Assembly (NCBI GenBank): GCA_020796225.1
Contig: CM036754.1
Coordinates: 70,579,940 to 70,643,939 of the forward strand
DNA length: 64,000 nucleotides
Direction: 5' to 3'
From: Arion vulgaris
Taxonomy: Eukaryota > Mollusca > Gastropoda > Stylommatophora > Arionidae
Shown: piece after piece, positions 9,401 to 19,709 of the stretch
Layout of the letters: each line of letters opens with the position of its first letter
Numbering within the stretch: the stretch's first letter is position 1
Notes under the pieces: generated by a model
Seen by the model: the letters and a program-made list of their open reading frames with translations, nothing else
What the model was told of the DNA's origin: nothing
Database searches by the model: none
Program-made: the position numbers and the translations under genes

Positions 9401-9861
9401 CTCTCCTTTGACCTGACTGACTTGGGTAACCCTGCCGGCATAGCTCTTCGGGTCATTGGGAGTCGCAAGGGACCCACCTCTACAAAGTAATGGGCTCATT
9501 GGGGGAGTGTAAAGCATAGATTTAATTTATCTACTTATTAAGGTTTTCTTCACTTCATCCCTAACACTGATCTTGTAAAAGCACTGATAACCTCCTACCA
9601 GGTCTGTTTGTTGAGGAACTTTGTTCTAAATGTTGTTTTTCACAGAGGCTAGTCTATTCTTTTATGCTGTTGATTCATTTTTTTATGTATCCTGTAGTCC
9701 TATGCTTCTGTGGATAGGTATTCGTTTGCCCGCTATGTATTCATGCGCCTCTGACTTATTTTTGCATGAAGTCTAGCTTTCCTTATCACCAGTGTCCCTC
9801 ACCATTCAGGTAAGCCTAGCTCCGACATCAGAGGTGGTACTGGTCATTTAGATCCTCAAGT

Positions 9862-10077
9862 AACCTACTGCCTTGCAGGTTGGCTGGGGACAGTCAAAGA
9901 CTGACGGAGAGCGAACCCAATAAGCGCTGGTTGAAATCGGACACGTTGCCAAAGTACAAGTACTAGAGCTACAAATGGTACTGAAGATGTGACGCAAAAA
10001 TACATTCTTGGCAAAGACTGTTTATATATCACATTAAGAATGATAAAAATGGCGAAAAAATAACGATAGAGAGAGAT
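9862..10077 (+). mobile_element. SINE-C copy
   Basis: Starts CTGCCTTGCAGGTTGGCTGG, carries GGAGAGCGAACCCA, then CTGTTTATATATCACA, and ends at a GATAGAGAGAGA-like tail. Four other copies (12193, 15505, 18168, 18396) share this layout. Confidence 0.75.
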
Positions 10078-10195
10078 CATCCTGTAGTCCAACTGCATGC
10101 TCACGAGAATTTTTGGCCTAAGCTAGTCCTGACCCTAAAATGTTCTAGCATGTGAGTCGCTAGCGCAGTGTACAATCAACTTTCGATCGACAAGA

Positions 10196-10451
10196 TTGCC
10201 CGTGTGTTGTTGAGCTCGCAAGGGAAGCTAAGAATAGTACCACTGTAACCTACAAGGCATGCCTTGTAGGCGACTGAGGTAGTGGCCTAGAGAAGCTACC
10301 CTAGTAAATAAAGCGTTGCAGAAATCGGATATGCTGACCAACTTGTAGGCGCATAACTGGAACAATGTGCAATCGCTCTTAGGATCAGATCACATACAAA
10401 TCACAGAGTGGTTTAACAAATGGTGGATATGGAGCGTTCGAAGAAGAAGAA
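10196..10451 (+). mobile_element. SINE-B copy
   Basis: Complete from CCGTGTGTTGTTGAGC to GTTCGAAGAAGAAGAAG. The target duplication is not evident. Confidence 0.75.
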
Positions 10452-10465
10452 GCTATCAACAATTT

Positions 10466-10745
10466 AGTTTCTGTTTGCTTATGTCTTGTATGTTTACACC
10501 TGGATTTAGTTTGTCTTTGTATGTCAACACCTGGAATTAGTTTAGGTCTTGTATGTCAACAATTGGATTTAGTTTCCGTCTTGTATGTCAACACCTGGAA
10601 TTAGTTTAGGTCTTGTATGTCAACAATTGGATTTAGTTTCCGTCTTGTATGTCAACACCTGGATTTAGTTTAGGTCTTGTATGTCAACAATTAGATTTTG
10701 TTTATGTCTTGTATGTCAACACCTGGATTTAGTTTTTGCTTGCTT
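10466..10745. repeat. 32-bp minisatellite with alternating (64-bp) unit types
   Basis: About eight units of CTTGTATGTCAACACCTGG plus ATTTAGTTTAGGT. Two types alternate: ACACCTGG followed by TTTAGGT, and ACAATTGG followed by TTTCCGT. The working period is therefore 64 bp over the middle of the array. Confidence 0.85.
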
Positions 10746-11230
10746 ATCCATTGTCTGTCAGCCCATGGACTTATCATCTTTTTTAGAATAATTGCTTAAT
10801 ATTTGAGGACAAAAGAAAGTCTACATGTTCAATACTATTCTGAAACAGACTCTATGAATATCAACAGCTATAATTTGATTCTACTTTTCAGTTCATGTTC
10901 AATAGTGTATGCATCAAAAGAAAATAGAAAAACTTGGGGTTTTTTTTAAAATTGATATCGAATCATCTATGGTGATATACATAGTTGGTAAAACTATTTT
11001 ATTTTCACTGGCAGACATTTTTTAATACTTGTCAATATGTGACAGAATAGTTTGCTGATTTAAACAGAAAGGTTTCTAGAAATTTATGTCCAGATGTTTA
11101 AAACTGAGAAAGTGGTCATTCATAATCAGTTGTTCAGGTAAATATTCAAATAAGATAGCGTTATCCCCAAAAATGAAAGATGGAGCACCAAGTTATACTG
11201 AGAAGAGAGGACAGAGTAGTTTCAAGGTTG
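10746..11230. other. AT-rich stretch, nothing recognised
   Basis: No repeat family, reading frame or notable structure was found. Confidence 0.4.
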
Positions 11231-11239
11231 TGAATCCCA

Positions 11240-11420
11240 CTCGCTGACCAGATTGAGATAGATGAGTGTCGATATTGGTGCAGCCCAAAAAGAACGACAT
11301 ACCAAATATACAAAGAGATTGATTAATCAACATCGAACTAGTGTGTTGGGCCGCTGGATTTTGCTATATTTTTTTAGACGGAGATTGGAACACCTTTGGA
11401 CGTGTCTGGAGTGCTATGAT
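11240..11420. repeat. Interspersed repeat (three copies in the window)
   Basis: The block with GTGTCGATATTGGT, AATCAACATCGAACTAGTGTG and GAGATTGGAACACC recurs at 12815-12985 and in part at 26760-26880. Two of these sites carry TGATAGTCCTCATATAACTG just after the block. No coding content was seen. Confidence 0.6.
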
Positions 11421-11815
11421 CTTCTTTAGCGATCTCTGGTCATGCACTTAATTTACTTTGGACCACAAACTGGGCGGTCAGCTTCAGGTCTGTAAGGTTT
11501 TCCTAAAGCTTAGTTTTCAGGTCGACTGGGTGTGGCCACTTGTTGCTTCTCAGCTCACCCAGGAGAGGACAGTCTTGCAGGATATGCTCCAGTGTCTGTT
11601 CCGCCTGTTGACACTGGCAGAGAGCTGTTTGGCATATTCCTAGTCTATATAAGTATTTGTTGAGTCTGCAGTGTCCAGTGCATAGTCGAAATATGATGAA
11701 CTGGTCTGTTCTGCTTAGGTCTTTCAATGAGTCTTTTCCATAATCATATCCAATGTTTGTCTTCCAGTCTACTGCAGATTTTCTCTGTATGAGGTTTTTG
11801 ACCTCTTGAAAAGAC
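11421..11815 (-). pseudogene. I-like LINE 3' end
   Basis: The minus strand gives RKSAVDWKTNIGYDYGKDSL, then LCTGHCRLNKYLYRLG, then CQCQQAEQTLEHILQDC and KWPHPVDLKTKL, a nearly intact C-terminal region. The 3' end (CTTCTTTAGCGATC on plus) matches the copy at 3905-4340. Confidence 0.75.
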
Positions 11816-12084
11816 AGAGTGCTATGATCTTCTTCTTTGCGTTCGTTCTTCTGACCAATTTTAATCTTTGTGGTATGTTTGATCTTTGCCAAGAACGTTT
11901 ATACATTGCAGATTGGTTTGGTAGGCCCCTAAACTCATAGACTTCTACACGTTTAGGATATGTGCATCCAATTTCAGCCTAACCTCCTTAGTCGCCTCTT
12001 ACGACATGCGTGGCAGGTAACAGTGGTTCTATTCTTTACACCCCAAATTTGGGCCCGGTAACCACTCGGCGAGAGTGCTATGAT
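11816..12084 (-). mobile_element. SINE-A copy with 13-bp target-site duplication
   Basis: AGAGTGCTATGAT is perfectly repeated at 11816-11828 and 12072-12084. The element is a full SINE-A on the minus strand. Confidence 0.88.
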
Positions 12085-12192
12085 AATATTCCTCATATAA
12101 CTGATAACTGAGAAACAAATGATATAGTTAAATATAGCAATTGAACTGTATAGCATTCCCAGTCGCGATAAATAACTTCACGTCATGTAAGT

Positions 12193-12416
12193 ATAAATCA
12201 CATTCTCTCTCGCGATCGTTCTTAAGCTGTTTTTATCATTCTGTGTTGTATAAACAGCCAAACATCAGAACAGGATGTACGTGCACAATCTTCAGTACCA
12301 ATTGGAGCTCAAGTGCTTATCCTTCGGTGGTGTGTTCGGTTTCAACCAGCGTTTGTGTCAGTTCGCTCTCTGCTAGTCTTTTGCTGTCCCCAGCCAAAAC
12401 CCACAAGGCAACAGGT
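12193..12416 (-). mobile_element. SINE-C copy
   Basis: The plus strand opens with TTCTCTCTCGCGATCG (the tail) and closes with GTCCCCAGCC...AAGGCAAC (the head). It is diverged. Confidence 0.7.
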
Positions 12417-12478
12417 TCCTCACTAATACAAAATCAGTGTTGAATGATTTTAAAGAACATTAGTCTTATGTTATTGTT

Positions 12479-12731
12479 ATTGGTTGCTGAACCGACGCCA
12501 TTGCACACCTGGCAGACCCATAGGTGCTCAGTCTCCTTCCATTAGGTGTCGAAGGGTATGGATACTGATGGTTCCTGTGACTCGCTGGAACATTAAGAGA
12601 ATTATGGTATTTTTACTGGTTGCTGAACCGACGTCATTTCACTCCAGGTAGATCCATAGGTGTTCAGTCTCCCCCAACATATGTCGAAGGGTATGCATAC
12701 TGATTGTTCCTGTGGCTCACTAGAACTTTAG
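12479..12731. repeat. Two-copy direct repeat of about 120 bp
   Basis: GGTTGCTGAACCGACG begins both units (12482 and about 12610). Both run through CCATAGGTG(C/T)TCAGTCTCC and TCGAAGGGTATG to TTCCTGTG(A/G)CTC. They are separated by about ten bases. Confidence 0.75.
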
Positions 12732-12814
12732 AGTCTTATGAAATAATTTGCATACTCTTACTGCAACTCAGCATCTTAGTTGAAAAAAAACTATTGCAGT
12801 GGATCACAGAGCAT

Positions 12815-12985
12815 AGGGTGTCGATATTGGTACAGCTCGAAAAGAACAACATCCCAAATATGCAAAAAAAATTTACTAATTGAACTGGCATGTTAGGCAG
12901 CTGGACGCTGCTGAATTTGTTGAGGTGGAGATTGGAGTACATTTGGACATGTCCAGAGGGCTATGATGATAGTCCTCATATAACT
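12815..12985. repeat. Interspersed repeat, second copy of the 11240 family
   Basis: Shares GTGTCGATATTGGTACAGC and GGTGGAGATTGGAG with the copy at 11240. Confidence 0.55.
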
Positions 12986-13039
12986 GAGAAATGGACATGT
13001 CCGAAGTGCTATTTTGTTCCGACCAGAAGCTGACTTAGC

Positions 13040-13200
13040 TTTGGCTCAGTGCCATGGATATCGTAACCCTTCGGTTCAGTGCTACCAACACCATAAATCT
13101 GGAGAACCTGTGGCTTTTCTGCGAGTCCGCGGAATTGAACCGCACTCACAGGGAGCTTGTCACCCATTGTCCAACACGCTACGGACAGGCTGGCCCTGAA
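13040..13200 (-). mobile_element. tRNA-headed SINE-like fragment
   Basis: On the minus strand TAGCGTGTTGGAC (A-box-like) and GCGGTTCAATTCCGC (B box with a closed stem) have tRNA-like spacing. It is rejected as a tRNA gene because no acceptor stem closes. Confidence 0.45.
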
Positions 13201-13389
13201 GTGCCATTATGATCATTCTCATATAACTGATAACTGTAACATAGAAGGAAATGAACAGGCTGAACTGTAAACAAGGGAGGATGGATCATTTCAACAGATT
13301 GAATATGACATCTTTTTTTTTTAAAAACTGTAATAAAAGTTGAATTTTAGAACCATTGGGGGCAGATGCAAACCCAACTTCAAAACGCA

Positions 13390-13600
13390 AAGACACCTAC
13401 CATCTAATATCATGCACAGAACAAACTATTATCTTCTGACTCTGAACATATCCTGCAGAACTGCCCCCAGTATGCAGACCTGAGAAGAAAGAGGTGGCCC
13501 CCTTACACCAGCGTCCAAGAGACACTGTATGGCGTGGCTGACAATCTGAGGCAGACGTCGGCCTTTATTAGAGAATTCTAAATCCCAATCTAGTGAGAAT
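13390..13600 (+). pseudogene. I-like LINE, Cys/His tail and C-terminus
   Basis: Gives SEHILQNCPQYADLRRKRWP, then GVADNLRQTSAFIREF before a stop. Related tails are at 16790-16895 and 61555-61670. Confidence 0.6.
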
Positions 13601-13654
13601 GCAGAAGGCTCTGAACAAGACACAACAGACCTTTACGTCATATGTACAGAAAAC

Positions 13655-14105
13655 TGGTCATCATGAAATCGTTAACCACAACCTCTTCCGGGGGGGCAAG
13701 CACTAGATGATGTCAGGAAGATCCTACAATGCCAGCACTTCTTCTTTGAACTCTCCATATCAACCACTTGTTAACCACTCTTTGTGATCTGAGTCAAAGA
13801 GTGATTGTACGTTGTGCCAGTTATGCACCTACAAGTAGGCCAGCGCATTTGATTTTTACTACACTTTTTATTTACTAGGGTTGCTTCTTACAACATGCCT
13901 TGTAGGACGCAGTGCTTCTATTCTTTGCTCCCCTTGAGCGCCTCACAATACACGAGCGACAATGCCAAATAAATGGAAGACATTATACGGAACAAAAGAA
14001 CAACTTACAAACACATGCAGATACCACTACATAGCATTGAGCTGAAGGACAAGAGCTCAAGTGTTGCTGGATTATTGAAGAAGTTGATAAGAGCAAGTCC
14101 AAGAA
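13655..14105 (+). pseudogene. I-like LINE 3' end interrupted by a SINE-B
   Basis: The flanks match the copy at 16250-16445 (CAAGCACTAGATGA, then GGAAGACATTATACGGAACA, then CTGGATTATTGAAGAAG). The interruption is the SINE-B at 13735-13958. Confidence 0.65.
13726..13967 (-). mobile_element. SINE-B copy with 9-bp target-site duplication
   Basis: ACAATGCCA is at 13726-13734 and 13959-13967. The body is SINE-B on the minus strand. Confidence 0.8.
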
Positions 14106-14159
14106 GACATGACGCAGATGAAGAAAATGATCACTTTATATCTAACCGTCTGTCTTGAA

Positions 14160-14560
14160 ATAGATCCTATAAATCATGAAAACTTACTTTATTCTCGACT
14201 TGACTATTGTTTATCTTCTTGTATGACATTATCATTGAGTTCATTATTTTAATGTGATAATTATTCATTAACATTTTCGGGCATTATTTTGCCGGTTACA
14301 TTTTGCAGAAATACTAAATGGGAAGAAATATCAAAGACTTTGGGGGTATGTTTTCATGCTGAGAAAAATTGTAGGACATATTTGAAAATTTGTATCCACA
14401 TTTTAAAACAAAATCATCAATAAACATGCAAAATGCTTGCTTGGAGTTACAGAGTTGTGTTTTTGCAGAAGACTGTTCAGAATACCATAGTAAAAGTAAA
14501 GTAGGAATCAATTTTTATACCATATTTGAGAATGCAGTGTTAGACCAGTATTTTCCCTTA
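14160..14560. other. AT-rich stretch, nothing recognised
   Basis: No convincing coding or repeat signal. Confidence 0.4.
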
Positions 14561-14564
14561 AAGA

Positions 14565-14704
14565 GCATCTGGTCAAATGGATTAGAACGCTGCTCCCATT
14601 CGGGAGACCCGGATTCAATCCACGGTACGGTCAAGGAGTTTTTTCTGTCGAAGGCATAAAGAAAACATCCTAACCTGAACAGTTTCGCTGCGACAGCACC
14701 AGCC
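14565..14704 (+). mobile_element. tRNA-headed SINE-F fragment
   Basis: GGTCAAATGGATTAGAACGC (A-box side) and CCGGATTCAATCC (B box), then the body word CATCCTAACCTGAACAG that also occurs, slightly changed, near 7870-7885. Related to the split copy at 7345-7930. Confidence 0.55.
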
Positions 14705-14950
14705 ATGCAGCCATTCTTCTTAGAATGCTCCATATCCACCACTCTATGTGATCCGAGCCTAAGAGCGATTGTGCCAGTTATGCGCCTACAAGTAGGCCAG
14801 TACATCCGATTTCTGCAATGCTTTTTTATTTACTAGGTAGCTTCCTAGGGTCCTGCCTTAGTTGTCTCTTACGACATGCTTTGTAGGTCGCAGTGTTACT
14901 ATTATTTGCTCCTCTTGAGAGCCCCAACAACACATGAGCAATGCAGCCAT
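14705..14950 (-). mobile_element. SINE-B copy with 10-bp target-site duplication
   Basis: ATGCAGCCAT is at 14705-14714 and 14941-14950. A SINE-B on the minus strand lies between. Confidence 0.82.
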
Positions 14951-15223
14951 AAGTTCCACAGGCTCATGCTCCCTCCTGTCCTACACTGCCCAAAAAGTGA
15001 TAGTACAGGCAGTAAGTTTTTTTCTTACTTTACACAATGGATGTTGAAATCAACACCACTCTGGCGACAGGCACATCTGACTGCAGAGCACATACATCAA
15101 GATTGCCTCTAATATGATATACTAAGGCAAACTCACTGGCCTAATGAAACAACAATGGACAGAAAACTACACTGACCTCTGTCAGCTGCAAAAGACAATG
15201 AAATTTATGAAAGCGGCAATGTT

Positions 15224-15891
15224 GAATATATAGATTGCCCGTGTAGTGCCGGGACCTGCAAGGGAAGCAAAGAATAGTAACCACTGCGACTTACAAGGCA
15301 TGTCATAAGAGGCGACTGCGCGTTTCCGCTCGCAGGGAACTACTACTGCCTTGTAGTTTGATTGGGGACAATCAAAGTCCAGCGGAGTAAACCGTACACA
15401 AACCTGGACGGCAGGCAAACCAAGTAGTCCAAATAAAGACCGGTAACCTGGGCAGATGACGCTCAACAACCTGGGAGGGTAGGTCGCTACCCTGAAAGAA
15501 AATAGTAACCTGCTGCCTTGCATGTCGGCTGGGGGCAGTCAAAGGCTAACGGAGAGCGAACCCAGTAAATGCTGACTGAAACCGGTCACATCACCGAAGG
15601 ATAAGCACTAGAGCTCCAAATGGCGCTGAACGATGTGACGTAAAAATGTTCTTGGCATTCTTGGCAAAGGCTGTTTATATATCACAATAAGAATGATAAA
15701 AATGGCCGAAAAGACGATCGAGAGGGGCCTAGGAAGCTACCTAGTAAATAAAAAGCGTAACAGAAATGGGATGTGCTGGGCTAATTTAGGCGCATAACTG
15801 GCACAATGGCTCTTAGGCTCAGATCATATACAGATCAAACACAGTGGTTAACAAGTAGTCGATATGGAGCATTCGAAGAAGAATATATAGA
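15224..15891 (+). mobile_element. SINE-B with 11-bp target duplication, itself split
   Basis: GAATATATAGA is at 15224-15234 and 15881-15891. The SINE-B head runs to about 15323 and the body resumes at 15725 with GGGGCCTAGGAAGC. The 400-base gap holds SINE-C-type sequence. Confidence 0.8.
15324..15724 (+). mobile_element. SINE-C insertion (one partial, one full copy)
   Basis: 15505-15723 is a full SINE-C (TGCCTTGCATGTCGGCTGG through GACGATCGAGAGG). 15324-15504 is a rearranged C-like head (CTGCCTTGTAGTTTGATTGG). Confidence 0.65.
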
Positions 15892-15934
15892 CAGTATTTT
15901 AAGCGAACAAAAGGAAGGATGTTGCCATTTTTCA

Positions 15935-16250
15935 AAGAAAAATACAGGCCTAACATTGTATCCCTCTATATACCATATGGTATGAAAATGGGTTCTTTAC
16001 ACTTTTTGTGTTTTTTTAACTATCTTAGTACAAAAATGTATTAACATAGATTTGATCTTAATAATGACTTGCTATGTGCACTGGCTTTGATAAACCCTTC
16101 TTGTTTCAGAGATGATCACTGTAGAATAAATTTCACTTTGAAATTTACATAGAAAATGTGTTTCCTATTTGATGCATCTATATATAACACTTAATAATCA
16201 CTTGAACAGAGATTCAACCCAACACACTCCAGAGTGCCAGCTGTGTGCAC
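15935..16250 (+). other. Partial SINE-E end, then unassigned sequence
   Basis: AAATACAGGCCTAACATTGTA and CTATATACCA...GGTATGAAAA match the 3' end of SINE-E at 20224-20789. From about 16010 nothing is recognised. Confidence 0.45.
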
Positions 16251-16445
16251 ATCATCATGAAACCATTCACCACCATTCTTCAGTGTCAAGCACTAGATGA
16301 AGTCAGAAGATCCTCCTTCCTCCAAGGCCAGATAAATGGAACACATTATATGGAACAAAAGAACAAATTACAAACACATGCAGATACCACTACATAGTAT
16401 TTGGCCGAAGGGCAAGTGCTGCTGGATCATTGAAGAAGAAGAAGA
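16250..16445 (+). mobile_element. I-like LINE 3' end with GAAGAAGAAGAAG tail
   Basis: Translates in part as FTTILQCQALDEVRRSS and ends CTGGATCATTGAAGAAGAAG. It is the unsplit counterpart of 13655-14105. Confidence 0.65.
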
Positions 16446-16559
16446 TGCGTATCATCTTCTTCTCGCTCACCCTTAGACTGATGTTCCAGATTTCCTCATA
16501 AATCTCATTCATGTGGAAACCTGATTCATGCAGCCTTAGCATGGGTGGGTTTCGTCATA

Positions 16560-16895
16560 TAGGGAATGCTAACCCAAAACAAATGCTTGCAGAAAACGGA
16601 TGCACCAAGCCGTAAGGCGCATAACATGGTGCAACGACCCCTCACAATGAGGAATGGGATAACGGATTTTACGGTTGCCATTCTGCCTTGGAGATTTAGC
16701 CACGCAGCAAGAATGTCAGACCTACCATCACGAGGTGCCCAAAACTTATTGCGGGAAGTAGAAATCATAGGAATTATATCCTACATAACTGCCCCCAGTA
16801 TGCAGACTTGGGAAGAAAAAGGGGGCCCACTTACACTAGTGTCCAGGACAAACTGTATGGCGTGGCTGATAATCTGAGGCAGATGTCTGCAGATA
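16560..16895 (+). pseudogene. Repeat block plus I-like LINE tail
   Basis: GAAAACGGATGCACCAAGCC through CTTGGAGATTTAGCCA recurs at 61410-61510. Then NCPQYADLGRKRGPTYTSVQ and GVADNLRQMS continue as at 13390. Confidence 0.55.
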
Positions 16896-17225
16896 GTCTT
16901 ACTATCTTTAGTTATCTCTTCCAGCTCTTCGGAAAAAATTTAATTTCTGCCTCCAAATCCCTTCTAAGCTTATTTATAGCATTAGCTAGTTGTCTTTGAT
17001 TTTGAGTTCTTTCTGGATATATCTATTTGTTCTCTTCTCTGTCCATGATATACAAAGGTTCTACTGTAACACTCATATTCAAAAGCAGATATTAATATTC
17101 TAATTTTTATTCTAGATTTGATTTCTGTAACTTCTATAGATTTCATAATGCGATGAAAGCTCCTTCATGGCTGTTTGGATTTTGCAGCTAAAAGTTTCTA
17201 CCAGATGGAATAGCCAGCCAAGCCA
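16896..17225 (-). mobile_element. RTE-like LINE fragment
   Basis: Plus-strand words TCTGCCTCCAAATC and TTCTAGATTTGATTTCT match the RTE copies at 1992 and 57890-58320. The protein frame is destroyed. Confidence 0.5.
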
Positions 17226-17443
17226 GAACTAAGCATTAAATTTCCTTTTACGACATGCCTTGTAGATCCAGTGTTACTATTGTCTTCCTACTTTCCTCGG
17301 CAACACATGGGCGAACACATTATAGCTATGCATTATACCAGAGATTTTACACTTGGTTTGTGTGCTTCCAATCCTATCGGATGTAGATTCTTATTTGATA
17401 CCACCCATTCAATATTGTCAACTTGGATATAAACTGGATACAT

Positions 17444-18135
17444 GTTTGATGTCATGATTTTTTCTTCTTCAAACGCTCCATATTGACCACTTGTTAAACT
17501 ACTCTTTGTGATTTGTATGTGATCTCGTCCGTGTTGGGGCCGGGGCCTGCAAAGAATAGTACCACTGCAACCTACAAGACATGCGTAGAGCGATCATTGT
17601 CCATACATATCACACAGAGTGGTTAACAAGTGGTCGATATGAAGCGTAAGAAGTTATATGATCTGAGCCTAAAAGCGATTGTATAGTGTGCCAGTAATGC
17701 GTATACTTCTTCTTTGCGTTCGTTCTTTAAAGACCAATTTTAATCTCTTTTTGTGATATGTTTGATCTTTGCCAAGAACACGTATACGTTGCACATTGGT
17801 TTGGTAGGCCCTCTTAAACGCATAGACTTCACCGTTTAGGACACGTGCATCCGATTTCAGCCAAACCTCCTTAGTCGTCTCTTATGACATGTCGTGGCGA
17901 GGTAACAGTGGTTCTATTCTTTACACCCCATATTTGGGCCCCGGTAACCACTCGGGCGATGCGTATACAAGTAGGCCAGCACATCCGATTTCTGCAACAC
18001 TTTTTATTTACTAGGGTATCTTCCCTAGGCCCCTATCTCAGTCGCCTCTTACGACATACCTTGTAGGTCGCAGTGTTACTATTCTTTGCTTCCCTTGCGA
18101 GCTCAACAACACATGAGCGGTTTGATGCCATGATT
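17444..18135 (-). mobile_element. SINE-B hosting two further SINEs (triple nest)
   Basis: The outer minus-strand SINE-B is flanked by GTTTGATGTCATGATT (17444-17459) and GTTTGATG with C for T (18120-18135, written with G at 18120). Inside it lie a plus-strand SINE-B (about 17526-17650, flanked by TATGTGATCT-like words) and a minus-strand SINE-A (17707-17958). Confidence 0.8.
17697..17968 (-). mobile_element. SINE-A with 10-bp target duplication, inside a SINE-B
   Basis: ATGCGTATAC is at 17697-17706 and 17959-17968. The insertion splits the block of the outer SINE-B that normally reads CAGTTATGCGCCTAC. Confidence 0.85.
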
Positions 18136-18155
18136 CTTCTTCTTCGTTTACTATC

Positions 18156-18648
18156 AGACGTCAACATAACATGTTGCCTTGTAGGTCGACTGGGAACAGT
18201 CAAAGGCTGAAGGAGAGGTAACCTAGTAAACGTTGGTTGAAATCAGACACATTGCCGAAGGACAAACACCAGAGCTCCAATGGCACTGAAGATTGTGACG
18301 CAAAATTACGTTCTTGGAAAAGGCTGTTTATATATCACAATAAGAATGATAAAAATGGCCAAAAGAACAATCGCGAGAGAGATAGACGTCAACATAATCT
18401 GCTGCCTTGCAGGTCGACTGGGGACAGCCAAAGGCTGGCGGAGAGCGAACCCAGTAAACGTTGGCTAAAATTGGACACATTGCCGAAGGATAAGTACCAG
18501 AGCTTCAAATGGCGCTGAAGATGTGACGAAACACACCCATGCTAAGGCTGTATGAATCAGATTTCCACTTGAATAAGACATTTATGGGGAAATCTGGTAC
18601 ATCAATCTAAGCGGTGATCGCGAGAGAGAGAGAGAGAGACGTCAACAT
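18156..18648 (+). mobile_element. Tandem SINE-C dimer with three target-site copies
   Basis: AGACGTCAACAT occurs at 18156-18167, 18384-18395 and 18637-18648. A SINE-C lies in each interval. The first is full length. The second keeps head and tail but has a different middle (18530-18610). Both end in GCGAGAGAGA. Confidence 0.85.
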
Positions 18649-18940
18649 GTTCAGAAAAAGCAAAGTTCTACCTCATGTTAATGGGATCTCTAAAGACCTC
18701 ATCATGCATTGAAACAGATGGCAGTATATTATGTTGTTGTTTACGTTCATTCTTATCAACTAAGTAACCACTATTTGTGACTTTTTGGTTGTTTGAACCG
18801 AGAACGTGAATACATTACGCCCCCGTTAGACCTCTCTGGCATGTAGGACAGATACATCTGTATTTCTGCCAAAGTCTAGGCTTTTTATTCAACATTTGCA
18901 CATACGGGTAACTAAAATTTTACTAACAGAAATCTCCCAA
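18649..18940. other. Unassigned stretch
   Basis: Weak resemblance to the reverse of SINE-A around 18740-18830 (GTTTACGTTCATTCTTA), too diverged to claim. Otherwise nothing. Confidence 0.3.
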
Positions 18941-18943
18941 ATT

Positions 18944-19182
18944 CATCTTCGTTGAACTCTTCATATCGACCACTTGTTAAACCACTGTATGTGATCTGAA
19001 CCTAAGAGCGAATGTACGTTCTGTCAGTTATGCGCCTACAAGTACGTCAGACCATCCGATTTCTGCGACGTCCTTTATTTACTAGGGTAACTTCACTACC
19101 TCAGTTGCCTATTTCGACATGTCTTGTAGGTCGCAGTGGTACTATTCTTTGCTCACATTGCAGGCCTCGGTAACAAAGCGCA
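18944..19182 (-). mobile_element. SINE-B copy
   Basis: Tail, TTATTTACTAGGGTAA block and head (GCAGGCCTCGGTAACA) in order on the minus strand. Flanks are unclear. Confidence 0.7.
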
Positions 19183-19709
19183 AATTAAGTACCACATCTG
19201 CAGTTAAACTGTAGCGTGGTGTCAGATCTGACTTGTCACAGGAAGGCTTTCAGGGCTGGCTCATGCCTATGCTCAGAATCCAGAAACCATCATGAGAACT
19301 GCAATGCAGTGGACACAATAGGGAGGACGAAATAGTGACAAACCAAAACAAACATGGTGGAAAATATTCACAGTATAGATCAGTCATGGTGCTCCTTGGT
19401 GACCAAACAAGATGGAGAGATTTTGTTCATAGTTCATAAGTACGGTTCCAACTTCACTGCAACGGGTCACCCCATAATTGCTCCGTTCCTGTGCCAAAGA
19501 ATATCACACGAAATGCTAACACCTGTGAAAAGTTTCCTGTGTGAACTAATTCCAGAATGAAACAGCCGCGTACCACCACAAAAAAGCAACCTGCACCGCA
19601 TAATATGCATATGGCCGTCGCGAATGTAGCAACACAAAACTGTTCATCACTTTGTTGTTGCCATACAAGGCCACTTTTAAACATGGCGAGTTGCCAAGTT
19701 AAAAACAAA

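Larger units (their letters stand above)
15055..15930 (+). pseudogene. I-like LINE 3' end (host of a triple nest)
   Basis: 15055-15223 carries the end of the RNase H tail (TGACCTCTGTCAGCTGC, then a frame ending near MLNI). The LINE resumes at 15892 with AAGCGAACAAAAGGAAGG, as in the copy at 49090. Everything between is inserted. Confidence 0.65.

Noticed and set aside
14565..14640. tRNA gene (A and B boxes at good spacing)
   Set aside because: No acceptor stem pairs and the sequence continues as a dispersed SINE. The same was concluded for 6110-6170, 9340-9390, 13120-13190, 20230-20310 and 41600-41670.
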